DNA of 64,000 nt from Sedimenticola_A sp040506895 (GCA_040506895.1 JBEVVY010000001.1:1054001-1118000); one strand, 5' to 3'. Numbered from the stretch's first letter, positions 35,594 to 45,529 are shown. Notes: generated by a model not told the origin, from the sequence alone. Numbers and translations are program-made.

Positions 35594-38074
35594 ATGCTTG
35601 CCAGCCTGCTGCAAAGATTGAAATCCTGCCCCGACCGGGAACATCAGCAGGCGCTGATGCGCCTTCTGGTCGTCGTCTCATTCACCCTCTACCTGTCTCT
35701 TCTGACAGACCTGAAACATCCGGGTGAAGAAGCCCTTACCCTTAGCCTGTGGCTTGTTGGCGGCTACTTCATCTTCACCTGTCTCTACCTGGTGCAACTG
35801 CTGAGAGAGCCTAGAAGGTCCACCCCGCGCCGTGTCATCGGGGTCTCGGTGGATATCGTGATGCTCACCCTCGCACTCCTGCTCAACGGTGAGCTGACAT
35901 CCCCCTGGTACATCTTCTACTTCTGGATCATCCTGGGTAACAGCTTCCGCTACGGCGAGAGGTTTCTCTGGTATACAGCAGCACTCTCCATTGCCGGCTT
36001 CGCCACCGTGATCGCCTACACCCCGTTCTGGCAAGATCACCTGGTCCTGGCCTACGGCCTGCTGGCGGGGCTGCTGCTGGTGCCTGTTTATATCGTTGCC
36101 ATGGCCCGGCAGATCTCTCTCGAGAGAGAGCGGGCGGAAAAGAGCAGTCGCGCGAAGAGCGAATTCATCTCCCGCATGACACACGAGATCCGTACCCCCC
36201 TGAGCGGCATCATCTCCCTGGCCGAGTTGCTCCAGACCCCGGAGCACAAGCGACAGGAAAGGGACATCGGAGAGGCTATCAGTGCATCCGGTAACCGGCT
36301 GATGGATATCGCGGAGGATATCCTGGAGATCTCCAACCTGGAGAAAGGCGCTCTGCCTGTTGAGCAGCTACCCTTCGATCTGCATGAGACCATCAACCGC
36401 ACGGCTGGCATGATGTCAGGAAGTGCCTCGGAGAAGAGCCTCTCCCTCCTGGTATTGATAGACCCACAGATCCCTTTCAGGCTGATAGGAGATCCGCTGC
36501 ATCTCAACCAGGTGCTGATACACCTCCTGGACAACGCCATCCGGTTCACAAGACAGGGTAGCGTGACCATCCACTGCAGACACCTGGAGGAAGAAGAGGG
36601 ATGCGAATGGTTGCGCGTGGAGGTACAGGACACGGGTATCGGAATTCCCGCGCACCTGCAGCAGGCCATCTTCGAACAGTTCACCCAGGCGTTTGAAGGC
36701 ACCGCCAGGCGCTTCGAAGGCGCAGGTCTCGGCATCACCATCGCCAAGCAACTGGTGGAACTGATGGGGGGCAGGATCGGACTCGAAAGCACACCCGACC
36801 ATGGGTCCACATTCTGGTTCGAACTCGGTTTCCAGCGCCAGGAGGAGATGATCGAAGAGCAGGACATGATCGATATCCGGCTCTGCAGGGTGCTTCGCCT
36901 TGTACCGACCGACAGCGGGGTGACCGATATCTCGCACACCCTGACAGGCTGGGGTGTCCCGTTTGTCGATGCGCATGACCTGGAAGCGGTCGAGCATCAA
37001 CTGTCTGACGCCAAATCCACACAGGGTGTGGATAGCGTGATTGTCGATGACTATCCCCTGGATCAGCAGGTACTCGAAGGACTATCCAATGTGCAGCAGC
37101 GCAGCGGTATACCCATCATCATCGCCGGAAGCGATGTAGGGCAAGCTGGCGATAAGAGATATTCCCTTCAGTATCTTCAGATGCCCCTGAAACGCCCCCA
37201 TCTCTTCAATGCACTGCATGCCCGACTGCCCGGACCGCGAGAGAGAGCCGGGGAAGCCGCACTGGAAACGGATGATGAAACCGGCTCCCGGCTTGATCCC
37301 GGACTGAAAGTGCTGGTCGCCGAAGACAACCCGATAAACAGTTTCATCATCGGCAAGATCCTTGATCGCACCGGCATCGAGTACACCCTGGTGGACAATG
37401 GACAGGAAACACTCGATGCACTGGAGCAGAACGAATACCAACTGGTGATACTGGATATGCAGATGCCGGTCATGGACGGCCTGGAAACCTATTATCGTTA
37501 CCGGCAGAACCGTCCGGAAACGGAACGGATCCCCTTTATCATGCTGACGGCCAACGCCACGCTGGAGGCCCGCAGGGCATGTGATGAGGCCGGGATCTCC
37601 CGCTTCCTGACCAAACCGATATCGGAAAAAAAGCTTGTCGAAGCGATAGCGGAGATGACCGTAAAGGGCACGAGGCCGGCAGTTGCCCAGGCCGTGGATA
37701 GCGACCCGGAGCTACCGCTGCTGGACCTGTTCATTGTGAAGCAGCTGCAGGAGCTGGCCCCCAACAGGGCGTTCCTGATCACCCTGGCGAAGCAGTTCGA
37801 CACAGAGACCGTGATGATGCTCGGAAAGATGAAGACCGCCCATGAGAAGGGGGATACAGACACCTTTACCAGGCTGGCCCATGCAATAAAGGGATCTGCC
37901 GCAAACTTCGGGCTACAGCACTTGCATAAACTGGCCAACGAGATCGAAAAACTGCCGCATGAGACCATCATGTCAGAAGGCGACAACTATCTCAGGGCGC
38001 TGCGTGGCCATTTCGAAAGCGGGCGTGCAGCGTTATTGAAAGCACTCGAATTGAAGCCCGGGGAGATCACCTGA
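35594..38074 (+). CDS. RpfC-like hybrid sensor histidine kinase
   Basis: An 826-aa membrane protein. Five or so N-terminal helices (about 20-180) form a sensor resembling that of RpfC. HisKA carries MTHEIRTPLSG with the phospho-His near 197, and HATPase carries DNAIRFT, DTGIGIP and GAGLGITI. A degenerate receiver (about 430-545, without the usual acceptor aspartate) is followed by a complete one (LVAEDNP, LILDMQMPVMDG, acceptor Asp about 621) and an HPt domain with HAIKGSAANFG (about 763). The layout matches the RpfC/DSF signalling family, but neither an rpfF nor an rpfG gene is in view. Its partner response regulator is therefore unknown. Confidence 0.9.
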   Translation: MLASLLQRLKSCPDREHQQALMRLLVVVSFTLYLSLLTDLKHPGEEALTLSLWLVGGYFIFTCLYLVQLLREPRRSTPRRVIGVSVDIVMLTLALLLNGELTSPWYIFYFWIILGNSFRYGERFLWYTAALSIAGFATVIAYTPFWQDHLVLAYGLLAGLLLVPVYIVAMARQISLERERAEKSSRAKSEFISRMTHEIRTPLSGIISLAELLQTPEHKRQERDIGEAISASGNRLMDIAEDILEISNLEKGALPVEQLPFDLHETINRTAGMMSGSASEKSLSLLVLIDPQIPFRLIGDPLHLNQVLIHLLDNAIRFTRQGSVTIHCRHLEEEEGCEWLRVEVQDTGIGIPAHLQQAIFEQFTQAFEGTARRFEGAGLGITIAKQLVELMGGRIGLESTPDHGSTFWFELGFQRQEEMIEEQDMIDIRLCRVLRLVPTDSGVTDISHTLTGWGVPFVDAHDLEAVEHQLSDAKSTQGVDSVIVDDYPLDQQVLEGLSNVQQRSGIPIIIAGSDVGQAGDKRYSLQYLQMPLKRPHLFNALHARLPGPRERAGEAALETDDETGSRLDPGLKVLVAEDNPINSFIIGKILDRTGIEYTLVDNGQETLDALEQNEYQLVILDMQMPVMDGLETYYRYRQNRPETERIPFIMLTANATLEARRACDEAGISRFLTKPISEKKLVEAIAEMTVKGTRPAVAQAVDSDPELPLLDLFIVKQLQELAPNRAFLITLAKQFDTETVMMLGKMKTAHEKGDTDTFTRLAHAIKGSAANFGLQHLHKLANEIEKLPHETIMSEGDNYLRALRGHFESGRAALLKALELKPGEIT

Positions 38075-38160
38075 TCTCCTGTATACTCCACCTCTTCGAA
38101 AGCAATGGGTGAAGCGATTATAATCCGGGCTTGGAAGCTCTCCCCTGGAGTACCTTTTCA

Positions 38161-38760
38161 TTGGATCTCAAAAACAGAATAACGGGCGTAATCCTTGCGG
38201 GTGGCCAGGCCCAGAGAATGGGCGGGCAGGATAAGGGACTTATCGAACTGGCCGGCCGTCCCATGATCGAATACGTTATAGAAAACCTCTCTCCCCAGGT
38301 GGACAGCCTGCTGATCAACGCCAATCGTAACCGGGCCAGGTATCTCGAGTATGGGTATCCCGTTTTCGAGGATGCGGTTGCCGATTTCGCAGGCCCCCTT
38401 GCCGGCATCGCCGCGGCCATAGATCACGCCGACACCGACCTGGTGCTGACCGTACCCTGCGACGGCCCCTGGCTTCCCGCTGACCTGGGAAGGAGGCTGG
38501 AGCGCAGGCTGCTGCAGGAGGATGCCGATATCTGCGTGGCCCACGATGGTAATCGCAAGCAGCCGGTGTTCGCGCTTTTCCACCGGCGGGTCGCCGACAG
38601 TATCAACGCATTCCTCGCATCGGGGGACCGCAAGCTCCAGCTCTGGCTCGGCAGCCAGAAACTGGCCATCGAAGGGTTCTCCGATCACCCCGATGCCTTT
38701 ATCAACGTCAACACCCCTGAAGAGAAGGCCCGGGTCGAGAGTATGCTGAAAAGCGCCTGA
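38161..38760 (+). CDS. mobA: Molybdenum cofactor guanylyltransferase MobA
   Basis: A 199-aa nucleotidyltransferase: the GTP-binding motif ILAGGQAQRMGGQDKGL lies near the N-terminus, and VPCDGPWLP and NVNTPEE follow. MobA adds GMP to molybdopterin to give the dinucleotide cofactor of DMSO-reductase-family enzymes such as nitrate reductases and formate dehydrogenases. The TTG start with GGAG ten bases upstream gives the usual length; a longer TTG start exists. The next gene in the window is convergent. Confidence 0.88.
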   Translation: MDLKNRITGVILAGGQAQRMGGQDKGLIELAGRPMIEYVIENLSPQVDSLLINANRNRARYLEYGYPVFEDAVADFAGPLAGIAAAIDHADTDLVLTVPCDGPWLPADLGRRLERRLLQEDADICVAHDGNRKQPVFALFHRRVADSINAFLASGDRKLQLWLGSQKLAIEGFSDHPDAFINVNTPEEKARVESMLKSA

Positions 38761-38767
38761 ACGGCGC

Positions 38768-40675
38768 TCAGGATTTAGGGCGTACCCTGGCGGTCGCCAC
38801 TGCTGACCAGGGATCGTCAGGCCAGTAGTGTTTCGGATAGCGTCCCTTGAGCTCCTTCTTCACCTCCTGGTAGGTGCGCTCCCAGAAACCGCGCAGGTCC
38901 TGGGTTACCTGTATCGGTCGCTGGGCGGGAGAGAGCAGGTGAAGCTGCAATGCGACCTCCCCGTTACAGATCGTGGGTGTATCGGCCAGGCCGAACATCT
39001 CCTGCAACCTGACTGCCAGTACCGGCGTGCCCTCCTCCACGTACTCTATGCGTTTGCGCGAATCACTGGGGACCTTGATATGGGTCGGGGCCAGGGCATC
39101 CATCCGTTGCTGCTGTTCCCAGTCCAGCAGCCCCCCCATGACGGCCTTCATATCGAGCCGCTTGAGATGATCCCTGCGGCTGATACCGGCAAGCCAGGGA
39201 GCAAGCCAATCCTCCAGCGTCCCGGCAAGCGCCTGCATGGAGACGTCCGGCCAGCCGGCGTCGGGCTGCTGCCGCCTGAGAAACGCGAGTCGTTTCACCC
39301 ACGCCTCACTCTCACGGCTCCAGGGCAGTACCTCGAGTCCCATCTGCCTCACGCCATCGAGCATAGCGCCCAGCTGCTGATCAGGATCGACACTCTCCTG
39401 GGATTTGCTGGCGAGCACAACGGCACCGATCCGCTCCACCTCGACGGCCTCGACCGCCGCCTGGGACCGGTTCCACACGACCCGCTGCTCCCGCACGATG
39501 CGCCTGGCGTGGGAATCACGGATCTCCCGGGGCGTGATCCCGGCCGCCAGGAACACCCTCCCCTCGGAACGTCCCGCATCCAGCTGGGCCATGACGAGAT
39601 ACTCCGTACCGCCCAGGCGATCCCCTTCCGGCAGACGGGCACCCCGGCCGGCAGCCAACAGGTACCCCTCCCCCCCGGCTGACCTGCGCCGGGCGATACG
39701 GTCCGGGAAGGCCAGGCCCAGCAGACCTCCGGTGGAGAGTGCGGGGAGTTCCCCTGTGCCCGTTTCGCGATTGCGCCACTGCCGGCTGGCCTGGTCGACA
39801 CGCTTGCAGGCAGCCTGGTCGATGCCCGGCAGCGCTCCAGCACATGAAGCCGTTCATCGATATCCACCGGCAACGCTTCGCCGCCCGGTTGACGCCGGAA
39901 CAGGTCGCGCTCGCTGATCAGGGCCGCCAGGTCGGCCGCCCTGGACAACTGGCCGCTACCCCTCGCATAGGCGAGCATATGACCCAGCCGGGGGTGCAGG
40001 GCCATGCCTGCCATCTGCCCACCCGTCTCTGTCAGGCGCCCCTTCTCGTCGATCGCCTCCAGCTCGAGAAGCAGCTCTCTTGCCTGGGCATAGGCCCCTT
40101 TCGGGGGCGGGTCGAGCCAGTTTAAATCCGCCGGGTCAGAGACACCCCAGCTGGCCAGCTCCAGTGCCAGCTGCGCCAGGTCCGCACCGAGGATCTCGGG
40201 GGGCGTATGGGGCTTCAGCAGCGAATGCTCAGAGGGGGTCCACAACCGGTAGCAGACCCCGGGACCCAGCCGCCCCGCCCTGCCTGCCCGCTGGTCTGCA
40301 GATGCCAGCGAGACCCGCTGGGTCTGCAGGCGGGTCAGGCCGCTGTTGGGGTCGAAGCTGGGCAACCGGGACCAGCCACTGTCCACCACCGTGGTGATCC
40401 CCTCGATGGTGAGGCTGGTCTCTGCAATGGAAGTGGCGAGTATCACCCGTCGCCTGCCGTGCTCATCGGGCAGGATCGCCCTGTCCTGGGCCTCTTTAGA
40501 CAGGTCACCATAGAGACCGCAGACGACGGTATCCGCATCGAGCCGTTCCCGGAGCAGCCCCTCGGCCTGTCGAATCTCGCCGGTACCCGGCAGAAAAGCG
40601 AGGATGTCCCCCTGCTGCTCCTTCAGTGCCCGCAGCACGGCATTTGCCGTCTGCGTGGCTATCGGGCCCTCGGCC
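38768..40675 (-). pseudogene. hrpB: ATP-dependent helicase HrpB, truncated and frameshifted
   Basis: The C-terminal three quarters of an HrpB-type DEAH helicase. The first retained residues are AEGPIATQTANAVLRAL, then the superfamily 2 motifs SIAETSLTI and ASADQRAGRAGR. The N-terminal part with Walker A and DEAH is missing; it is replaced by an IS21-family element. A second lesion lies near 39826-39840, where the frame of VLE(R) passes to that of ALPGIDQAAC; one base appears to be missing (or two gained). Downstream of that point the frame is intact to GRGARL and the normal C-terminus. It is not functional as written. Confidence 0.85.
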
Positions 40676-40780
40676 TGTTGAATTGCACCCAAAACTGACC
40701 CACCTATCCCCATAATTTGCATCGAATTTTGACCCACGTACAACTCTACCTGCATCAAGGCTTTGCAGGAGTAAACAGGA

Positions 40781-42301
40781 GTGATCGACGTGGCGTTATT
40801 AAGCGTAATCAGACGATGGCATTTCCGGGAAGGAATGCCGATCCGGGAGATAACCCGAAGAACAGGACTAAGTAGAAATACAGTCCGCAAGTATTTAGCC
40901 AGTGGCGTGGTGGAACCACGCTACCCCAACCGTAAAAGTCCCTCCAAACTGGATGACTATGAACTGACGCTGACCAGTTGGCTGTTTCGTGAGTCCAGAC
41001 GACATCGCAAGCAGCGCAAGACGGTCAAGCAGCTACACAGTGACCTGGTGCAACTGGGTTATACCGGGTCCTATGACCGGGTAGCCGCCTTTGCCCGCAA
41101 CTGGCGGGCTGAGCAGCAGGAAGCCAAGAAGACCGCCGCCAAGAACACCTTTGTGCCGTTATCCTTTGCACCAGGAGAGGCGTTTCAGTTCGACTGGAGC
41201 GAAGACTACGTTCAGCTCAATGGCGTCAACACCAAGCTGCTGGTTGCTCATTTCAAGCTCAGCCACAGCCGCGTGTTCTTCATGCGTGCTTACCTGATGC
41301 AAAGCCATGAGATGCTATTCGACGCTCACTATCATGCCTTTGTCACCTTCGGTGGCGTGCCGGAGCGTGGCATCTACGACAACATGAAGACGGCAGTGGA
41401 TAAAGTCCGCAAAGGCAAACAGCGGGATGTAAACAAGCGTTTTACCGCCATGGTCAGCCATTATCTGTTCGAGGCCGAGTTCTGCAACCCGGCAGCAGGC
41501 TGGGAGAAAGGCCAGGTCGAGAAGAATGTACTCGATGCCAGGAGACGCATCTGGCAGGGCGCACCCGCCTTCAAATCACTGGCAGGACTGAACCTGTGGC
41601 TCAGGCAGCGCTGTCTTGATCTGTGGCAGGAGCTGCCGCACCCGGAAGACAAGCGTCGCACCATAGGCGATTACTGGCAGGCAGAGCGTGAACACTTGAT
41701 GGAGGCGCCTGCAGCCTTCGATGGCTTTGTCGAGTACAACAAGCGGGTCAGCTCCACCTGTCTGATTACCTACGACAACAACCGCTACAGTGTGCCGGCC
41801 AGCTTTGCCAACCGACCAGTTAGTCTACGCGTGTATGCCGACCGGCTGGTCATTGTGGCCGAAGCCCAGGTGGTAGCCGTTCATGAACGCGTCTTTAGCC
41901 GTGATCATAGTTTCCCCGGGAAAACCATCTACGACTGGCGCCATTACCTGTCAGTCGTGCAGCGGAAGCCCGGTGCTTTACGCAATGGTGCGCCATTCCA
42001 TGAGCTACCCGAGAGCTTTAAGCGGCTACAACGCAAGCTGCTCAAGCGTCCCAGCGGTGACCGGGAGATGGTCGACGTACTAGCGCTTGTGCTGCTGCAT
42101 GATGAAGCGCTGGTCGAACGTGCGGTAGAAGAGGCGTTAAAGATCGACCGCCCCTCCAAGCAGCATGTCATCAACTGTCTGAGCAGGATCACAGATAAGC
42201 CCAAGCCAGAACCTACTCAACCACCTGCTGCTCTGAAGCTGGTCACAGAGCCGACAGCAGATACCCACCGTTATGACAGACTCAGGAGGAAGCAGCAATG
42301 A
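40781..42301 (+). CDS. istA: IS21-family transposase IstA
   Basis: A 506-aa DDE transposase. The N-terminal helix-turn-helix is EITRRTGLSRNTVRKYL (about 24-40). The catalytic acids are visible in FQFDWSEDYVQL, GIYDNMKTAVDK and GWEKGQVEKNV. The GTG start follows AGGAG. Its end overlaps the istB start (ATGA), so the two are translationally coupled. Confidence 0.93.
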   Translation: MIDVALLSVIRRWHFREGMPIREITRRTGLSRNTVRKYLASGVVEPRYPNRKSPSKLDDYELTLTSWLFRESRRHRKQRKTVKQLHSDLVQLGYTGSYDRVAAFARNWRAEQQEAKKTAAKNTFVPLSFAPGEAFQFDWSEDYVQLNGVNTKLLVAHFKLSHSRVFFMRAYLMQSHEMLFDAHYHAFVTFGGVPERGIYDNMKTAVDKVRKGKQRDVNKRFTAMVSHYLFEAEFCNPAAGWEKGQVEKNVLDARRRIWQGAPAFKSLAGLNLWLRQRCLDLWQELPHPEDKRRTIGDYWQAEREHLMEAPAAFDGFVEYNKRVSSTCLITYDNNRYSVPASFANRPVSLRVYADRLVIVAEAQVVAVHERVFSRDHSFPGKTIYDWRHYLSVVQRKPGALRNGAPFHELPESFKRLQRKLLKRPSGDREMVDVLALVLLHDEALVERAVEEALKIDRPSKQHVINCLSRITDKPKPEPTQPPAALKLVTEPTADTHRYDRLRRKQQ

Positions 42302-43068
42302 CGGCAGATGCCATGGTTACCACCCTTAAATCCCTCAAGCTGTTCGGTATGGCCGATACGGTTGCCACCATGTCAAAACAGGCGGCACCGATCTATCAAC
42401 AGGCTGTTCCTATCCTGGAAACACTGCTCAAGGCCGAAGTGGCTGAACGCGAAGTGCGCTCAATAAACTACCAGATGAAAGCCGCCAGGTTCCCGGCCTA
42501 TCGGGATCTGGCTGGCTTCGAGTTTAGGGAAAGCCAGGTAGATGAAGCCCTGATACGCGCTTTACACCGCTGTGAGTTCATTGAAGATGCCCAGAATGTG
42601 GTCTTCGTAGGTGGCCCGGGCACGGGCAAAACCCATCTGGCTACGGCCATTGCGGTGCAGGCCATACAGCACCACCATCTGCGCGTACGCTTCCTGCCCA
42701 CCATCGAACTGGTTAATCAGCTGGAACAGGAAAAGCTCAACGGCAAACAGGGGCGTATCGCTAACCGCCTGATGCATACTGACCTGGTGATACTCGACGA
42801 ACTGGGTTACCTGCCGTTCAGTCAATCCGGTGGAGCATTGCTGTTCCACCTGATCGGCAAGCTCTATGAAAAGACCAGCATCATTATCACAACCAACCTG
42901 AGCTTCTCAGAGTGGTCATCTGTCTTTGGTGATCCCAAGCTGACAACAGCACTGCTGGACCGGCTAACCCATCACTGCCATATCATTGAAACCGGCAATG
43001 ACAGTTACCGCTTCAGGCACTCAACTTCACAACAACAGGAGGATAGAAAAACTGGAAAAAGGAAGTGA
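42298..43068 (+). CDS. istB: IS21-family helper ATPase IstB
   Basis: A 256-aa AAA ATPase related to DnaC. Walker A is VGGPGTGKTHLA at about 102-113 and Walker B VILDELG near 162. IstB assembles on target DNA and directs IstA. An AGGAGGAAG ribosome binding site lies inside the end of istA. The frame is intact, so the element may be active. Confidence 0.93.
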   Translation: MTADAMVTTLKSLKLFGMADTVATMSKQAAPIYQQAVPILETLLKAEVAEREVRSINYQMKAARFPAYRDLAGFEFRESQVDEALIRALHRCEFIEDAQNVVFVGGPGTGKTHLATAIAVQAIQHHHLRVRFLPTIELVNQLEQEKLNGKQGRIANRLMHTDLVILDELGYLPFSQSGGALLFHLIGKLYEKTSIIITTNLSFSEWSSVFGDPKLTTALLDRLTHHCHIIETGNDSYRFRHSTSQQQEDRKTGKRK

Positions 43069-43146
43069 ACTCAGGCCATAATCCGGCTATCTGGGCGGGT
43101 CAAAATTAGATGCAAAACCTGGGTCAGTATTAAACGCAAATCAACA

Positions 43147-43201
43147 CCCGCAGGATCTGCGGGAACTGCTGCACCCCATCCCGGTCACAGCGGCGCAGTA
43201 A
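43147..43201 (+). pseudogene. C-terminal remnant of a plus-strand gene at the IS21 right end
   Basis: The first bases after the IS read in frame as PQDLRELLHPIPVTAAQ and then TAA at 43199-43201. This looks like the end of a truncated protein gene; too little is left to name it. It shows that the IS right flank is not hrpB. Confidence 0.35.
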
Positions 43202-43213
43202 CCACCTGCGCGG

Positions 43214-43399
43214 TTATTGCTTTTTTCGGGTCACCCAGCCGACCAGCGCTATGGCACCGAACAGCGCGGCGATCATCGCGTGGTTGCGCTCCATCCCCAT
43301 CGTCAGTGCCAGGTAACCGGCAATGCCTCCACCAATGGCGCTGAAGGCCAGGCCGCGCATGAAACGACAGAATGCGCAGCTCTGGTAGCGATCACTCAT
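43214..43399 (-). CDS. 61-aa two-helix membrane protein coupled to the ATPase gene
   Basis: The peptide starts MSDRYQSCAFCRFMRG, has two hydrophobic segments (about 17-32 and 38-55) and ends WVTRKKQ. A CxxC motif lies at the start. Its ATG overlaps the stop of the upstream ATPase gene (ATGAGTGA), so the two are translationally coupled. No family is recognised. It probably associates in the membrane with the ATPase. An ATG 13 codons upstream is in frame but less likely. Confidence 0.7.
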   Translation of the reverse strand: MSDRYQSCAFCRFMRGLAFSAIGGGIAGYLALTMGMERNHAMIAALFGAIALVGWVTRKKQ

Positions 43400-45335
43400 C
43401 GACTTCCAGCCACACCTGGTCGCTTCCGCCGGTCTCACCCTCCGAGGCGATCACCTGCTGCTGTACACTCATCGTCTGCTGCGAACGGTCACAGTTGATG
43501 GGCAGATCGAACTGGTGGCCATCGGGGTACTCCTGGGCGACGATCCAGACCTGGGTGATCTCGTCACTGAGGTTGGGCAGCACCCCGAGTGAGCTGCGGG
43601 TACGCTCCTGGTCGAAGAAGGCGAACGGCTCGTCCAGGAAGATAAACTGTTTACCCACAACGGTACTGTTGACCAGCTCCTGGGAGAGGGCCAGGCGCAC
43701 CGCCAGCATGATCTGGCGCTGGGTACCGCTGGAGATCTCCTCCAGGTCCATGAAATCCCGCTTCTCGTTGGAGAAGACACGCACCGAGAGGTCGTCGTCG
43801 ATCTGCAGGTGTTCATAGCGGTTTTCGGTGAACATCGGCAGTGTCCGCCCCACCAGGTCGCGCAGATCGCGGTTGAAATTCTGGGAGAGCTGCTTGGTGG
43901 CGCCTGCAATCAGTTCGGAAGCGAGCTCGCGCTGGCGGATACGCTGGCGGTGCTCCTCCATCTTCTGCTCGAGGGCCTGCTCCACGTCGTTGAGCTTCTC
44001 CGCCTTCGACAGGCGGTCTTTCTCGTTCCAGATCTCCTGGTCGAGCGTGATAAGCCGCTCCTGTTGCTGCTGTCGCTCACGCCGCATCCAGGCCATTTCC
44101 CGACCCACCGAGTCACGCATCTCGGAGGGCGAGGCCTCGGCCACGGAGATACGCTGGCAGATGGTGGCGATCTCGCTGTCAGCCGGGCGTTGTGCTGCCG
44201 ATGTCTCAACCTCCTCGGCCACGCTCTCCTGTTCCTGCCCCTCTTCATGCTCCTGTTCCTGCGACTGCTCCGACTCGGGAACCGCCTGGTGGATAGCGGA
44301 GAGCCTCTCCGAAAGCGCGGTTCCGGTTGTCATGAGCCTGTTGATACGGCTGTTCAGCATCCCGGCACGAATCATGAAGAGGATGAACAGAATGGCGAAG
44401 CCGATGGCAGCGTAGAGCAGCCAGGGCACCATGTGCGCCCCCCACTGGGGAATGTTCTGCTGCAGCATGCCCTCCAGCTGCTGGGCATAGGCGTGCTCCG
44501 GCATGCGAACCAGCAGGCCCCAGGCGGCGCCTGCAACCAGGGCAAGGATCAGGCTGATGAATCTCAGGAAACGGGCCCGGCCCCGCGCAGAGGTGGCAGA
44601 GCGGATCTTCGGCACCGCCTCCTGGTAGGTAGTGGAATCCGCTTCGAGGGCCTCGATCTCCGCCTGCAGTTCGGTCTCTGAAGCGCTGAGCTTCTCCCGC
44701 TCGCTCTCCAGAACGTTGAGCTGGCCCGGATCGATGGCGAGATCTTCCAGCTCCTGGTCGATATCGGCGATCTCGTGGTCCAGTTCGCTGATGGAGAGCT
44801 CTTCGTGACGCACCTCCTCTTCGAACTCGTAGGCGACATACTCCAGGGAGGAGAGCCCCGCCATCGCCTTGACCGCGTAGCTGTGGGGGTGTGGCGTGGT
44901 GATCTCGCGCTGGGCCAGGTAGAAGGACTCGATAAACTCGTCGTAACCGTAACCGAGGATCTCGTAGATGGCGTTATCCACATCCTCAACGCCCTTGGCG
45001 ATGGGGTTGTCATGATCATCGACATGGTTCAGTCGTACGCCGTGGTTGCCGTCGCGGTCGAGAAAGCGCGCCACCTCGTAGTGATTGTCGTCGTTGACCC
45101 TGAAGCGGATATTGACCGAGCAGCGGTTCTCACCCCAGCGGATCAGCTTTTCCAGCTCCGCCGGTTCCAGGGAGTAGGTACGCCCGAAGAGTGCGAAACA
45201 GATGGTCTCGCCGATGGTGCTCTTGCCCGACTCGTTGGGTCCGCCGATGGCGATGACACCTGACTCCGGCAGTCCACCGAGTTCCAGGGTGTCGTACTTG
45301 AGGACATCACGGGCTGAAATATCTGTAATGATCAT
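43392..45335 (-). CDS. Membrane-anchored RecF/SMC-like ATPase (YhaN type)
   Basis: A 647-aa ABC-type ATPase of the RecF/Rad50/SMC class. Walker A is GPNESGKST at residues 32-40, the signature is ISSGTQRQ near 540 and Walker B FIFLDEPFAFFD near 570. Between them lie two coiled-coil arms (about 175-255 and 340-490) with two membrane helices in the middle (about 256-276 and 300-323), as in B. subtilis YhaN. YhaN-like proteins usually pair with an SbcD-like nuclease; none is present here. Instead the gene overlaps a small acidic protein gene upstream (ATGA) and a two-helix peptide gene downstream. The function is unknown; the fold suggests DNA or nucleoid handling at the membrane. Confidence 0.85.
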   Translation of the reverse strand: MIITDISARDVLKYDTLELGGLPESGVIAIGGPNESGKSTIGETICFALFGRTYSLEPAELEKLIRWGENRCSVNIRFRVNDDNHYEVARFLDRDGNHGVRLNHVDDHDNPIAKGVEDVDNAIYEILGYGYDEFIESFYLAQREITTPHPHSYAVKAMAGLSSLEYVAYEFEEEVRHEELSISELDHEIADIDQELEDLAIDPGQLNVLESEREKLSASETELQAEIEALEADSTTYQEAVPKIRSATSARGRARFLRFISLILALVAGAAWGLLVRMPEHAYAQQLEGMLQQNIPQWGAHMVPWLLYAAIGFAILFILFMIRAGMLNSRINRLMTTGTALSERLSAIHQAVPESEQSQEQEHEEGQEQESVAEEVETSAAQRPADSEIATICQRISVAEASPSEMRDSVGREMAWMRRERQQQQERLITLDQEIWNEKDRLSKAEKLNDVEQALEQKMEEHRQRIRQRELASELIAGATKQLSQNFNRDLRDLVGRTLPMFTENRYEHLQIDDDLSVRVFSNEKRDFMDLEEISSGTQRQIMLAVRLALSQELVNSTVVGKQFIFLDEPFAFFDQERTRSSLGVLPNLSDEITQVWIVAQEYPDGHQFDLPINCDRSQQTMSVQQQVIASEGETGGSDQVWLEVDE

Positions 45336-45529
45336 GCGTAGCCCTCTTCTTCCAGGGCCTGCAGGCGGCGAAGGGTCATCTCCATCGCCTCGCGGTACTC
45401 GGCTTCGTCGAAGGGTTCACCGGAGTTGCGGCGGCGTTCGAACTCGGCCTCGCAGTAATCGGTGAAGTCCTTGGAAGGACCCTGCAGCTCCGATGTGCTG
45501 AGGGGTTTGACCTCGTGCTCTGCGGTCAT
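45332..45529 (-). CDS. 65-aa acidic helical protein upstream of the ATPase
   Basis: A small protein, MTAEHEVKPLSTSELQGPSK at the start, with a helical C-terminus (EYREAMEMTLRRLQALEEEG). The ATG with GGAGAG five bases upstream is chosen; an ATG six codons earlier has no proper site. Its stop overlaps the ATPase start (ATGA), indicating coupled translation. It is the first gene of the three-gene cluster. No family is recognised. Confidence 0.68.
   Translation of the reverse strand: MTAEHEVKPLSTSELQGPSKDFTDYCEAEFERRRNSGEPFDEAEYREAMEMTLRRLQALEEEGYA

Larger units (their letters stand above)
40676..43146 (+). mobile_element. IS21-family insertion sequence
   Basis: A 2471-base element with istA and istB. 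The left end reads TGTTGAATTGCACCCAAAAC and the right end, complemented, TGTTGATTTGCGTTTAATAC, both continuing CTGACCC; further in, both have TTTGCATC and AATTTTGACCC. No target duplication is visible: the left flank is hrpB (minus) and the right flank is the end of an unrelated plus-strand gene. This indicates deletion or recombination at the element. Confidence 0.9.
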
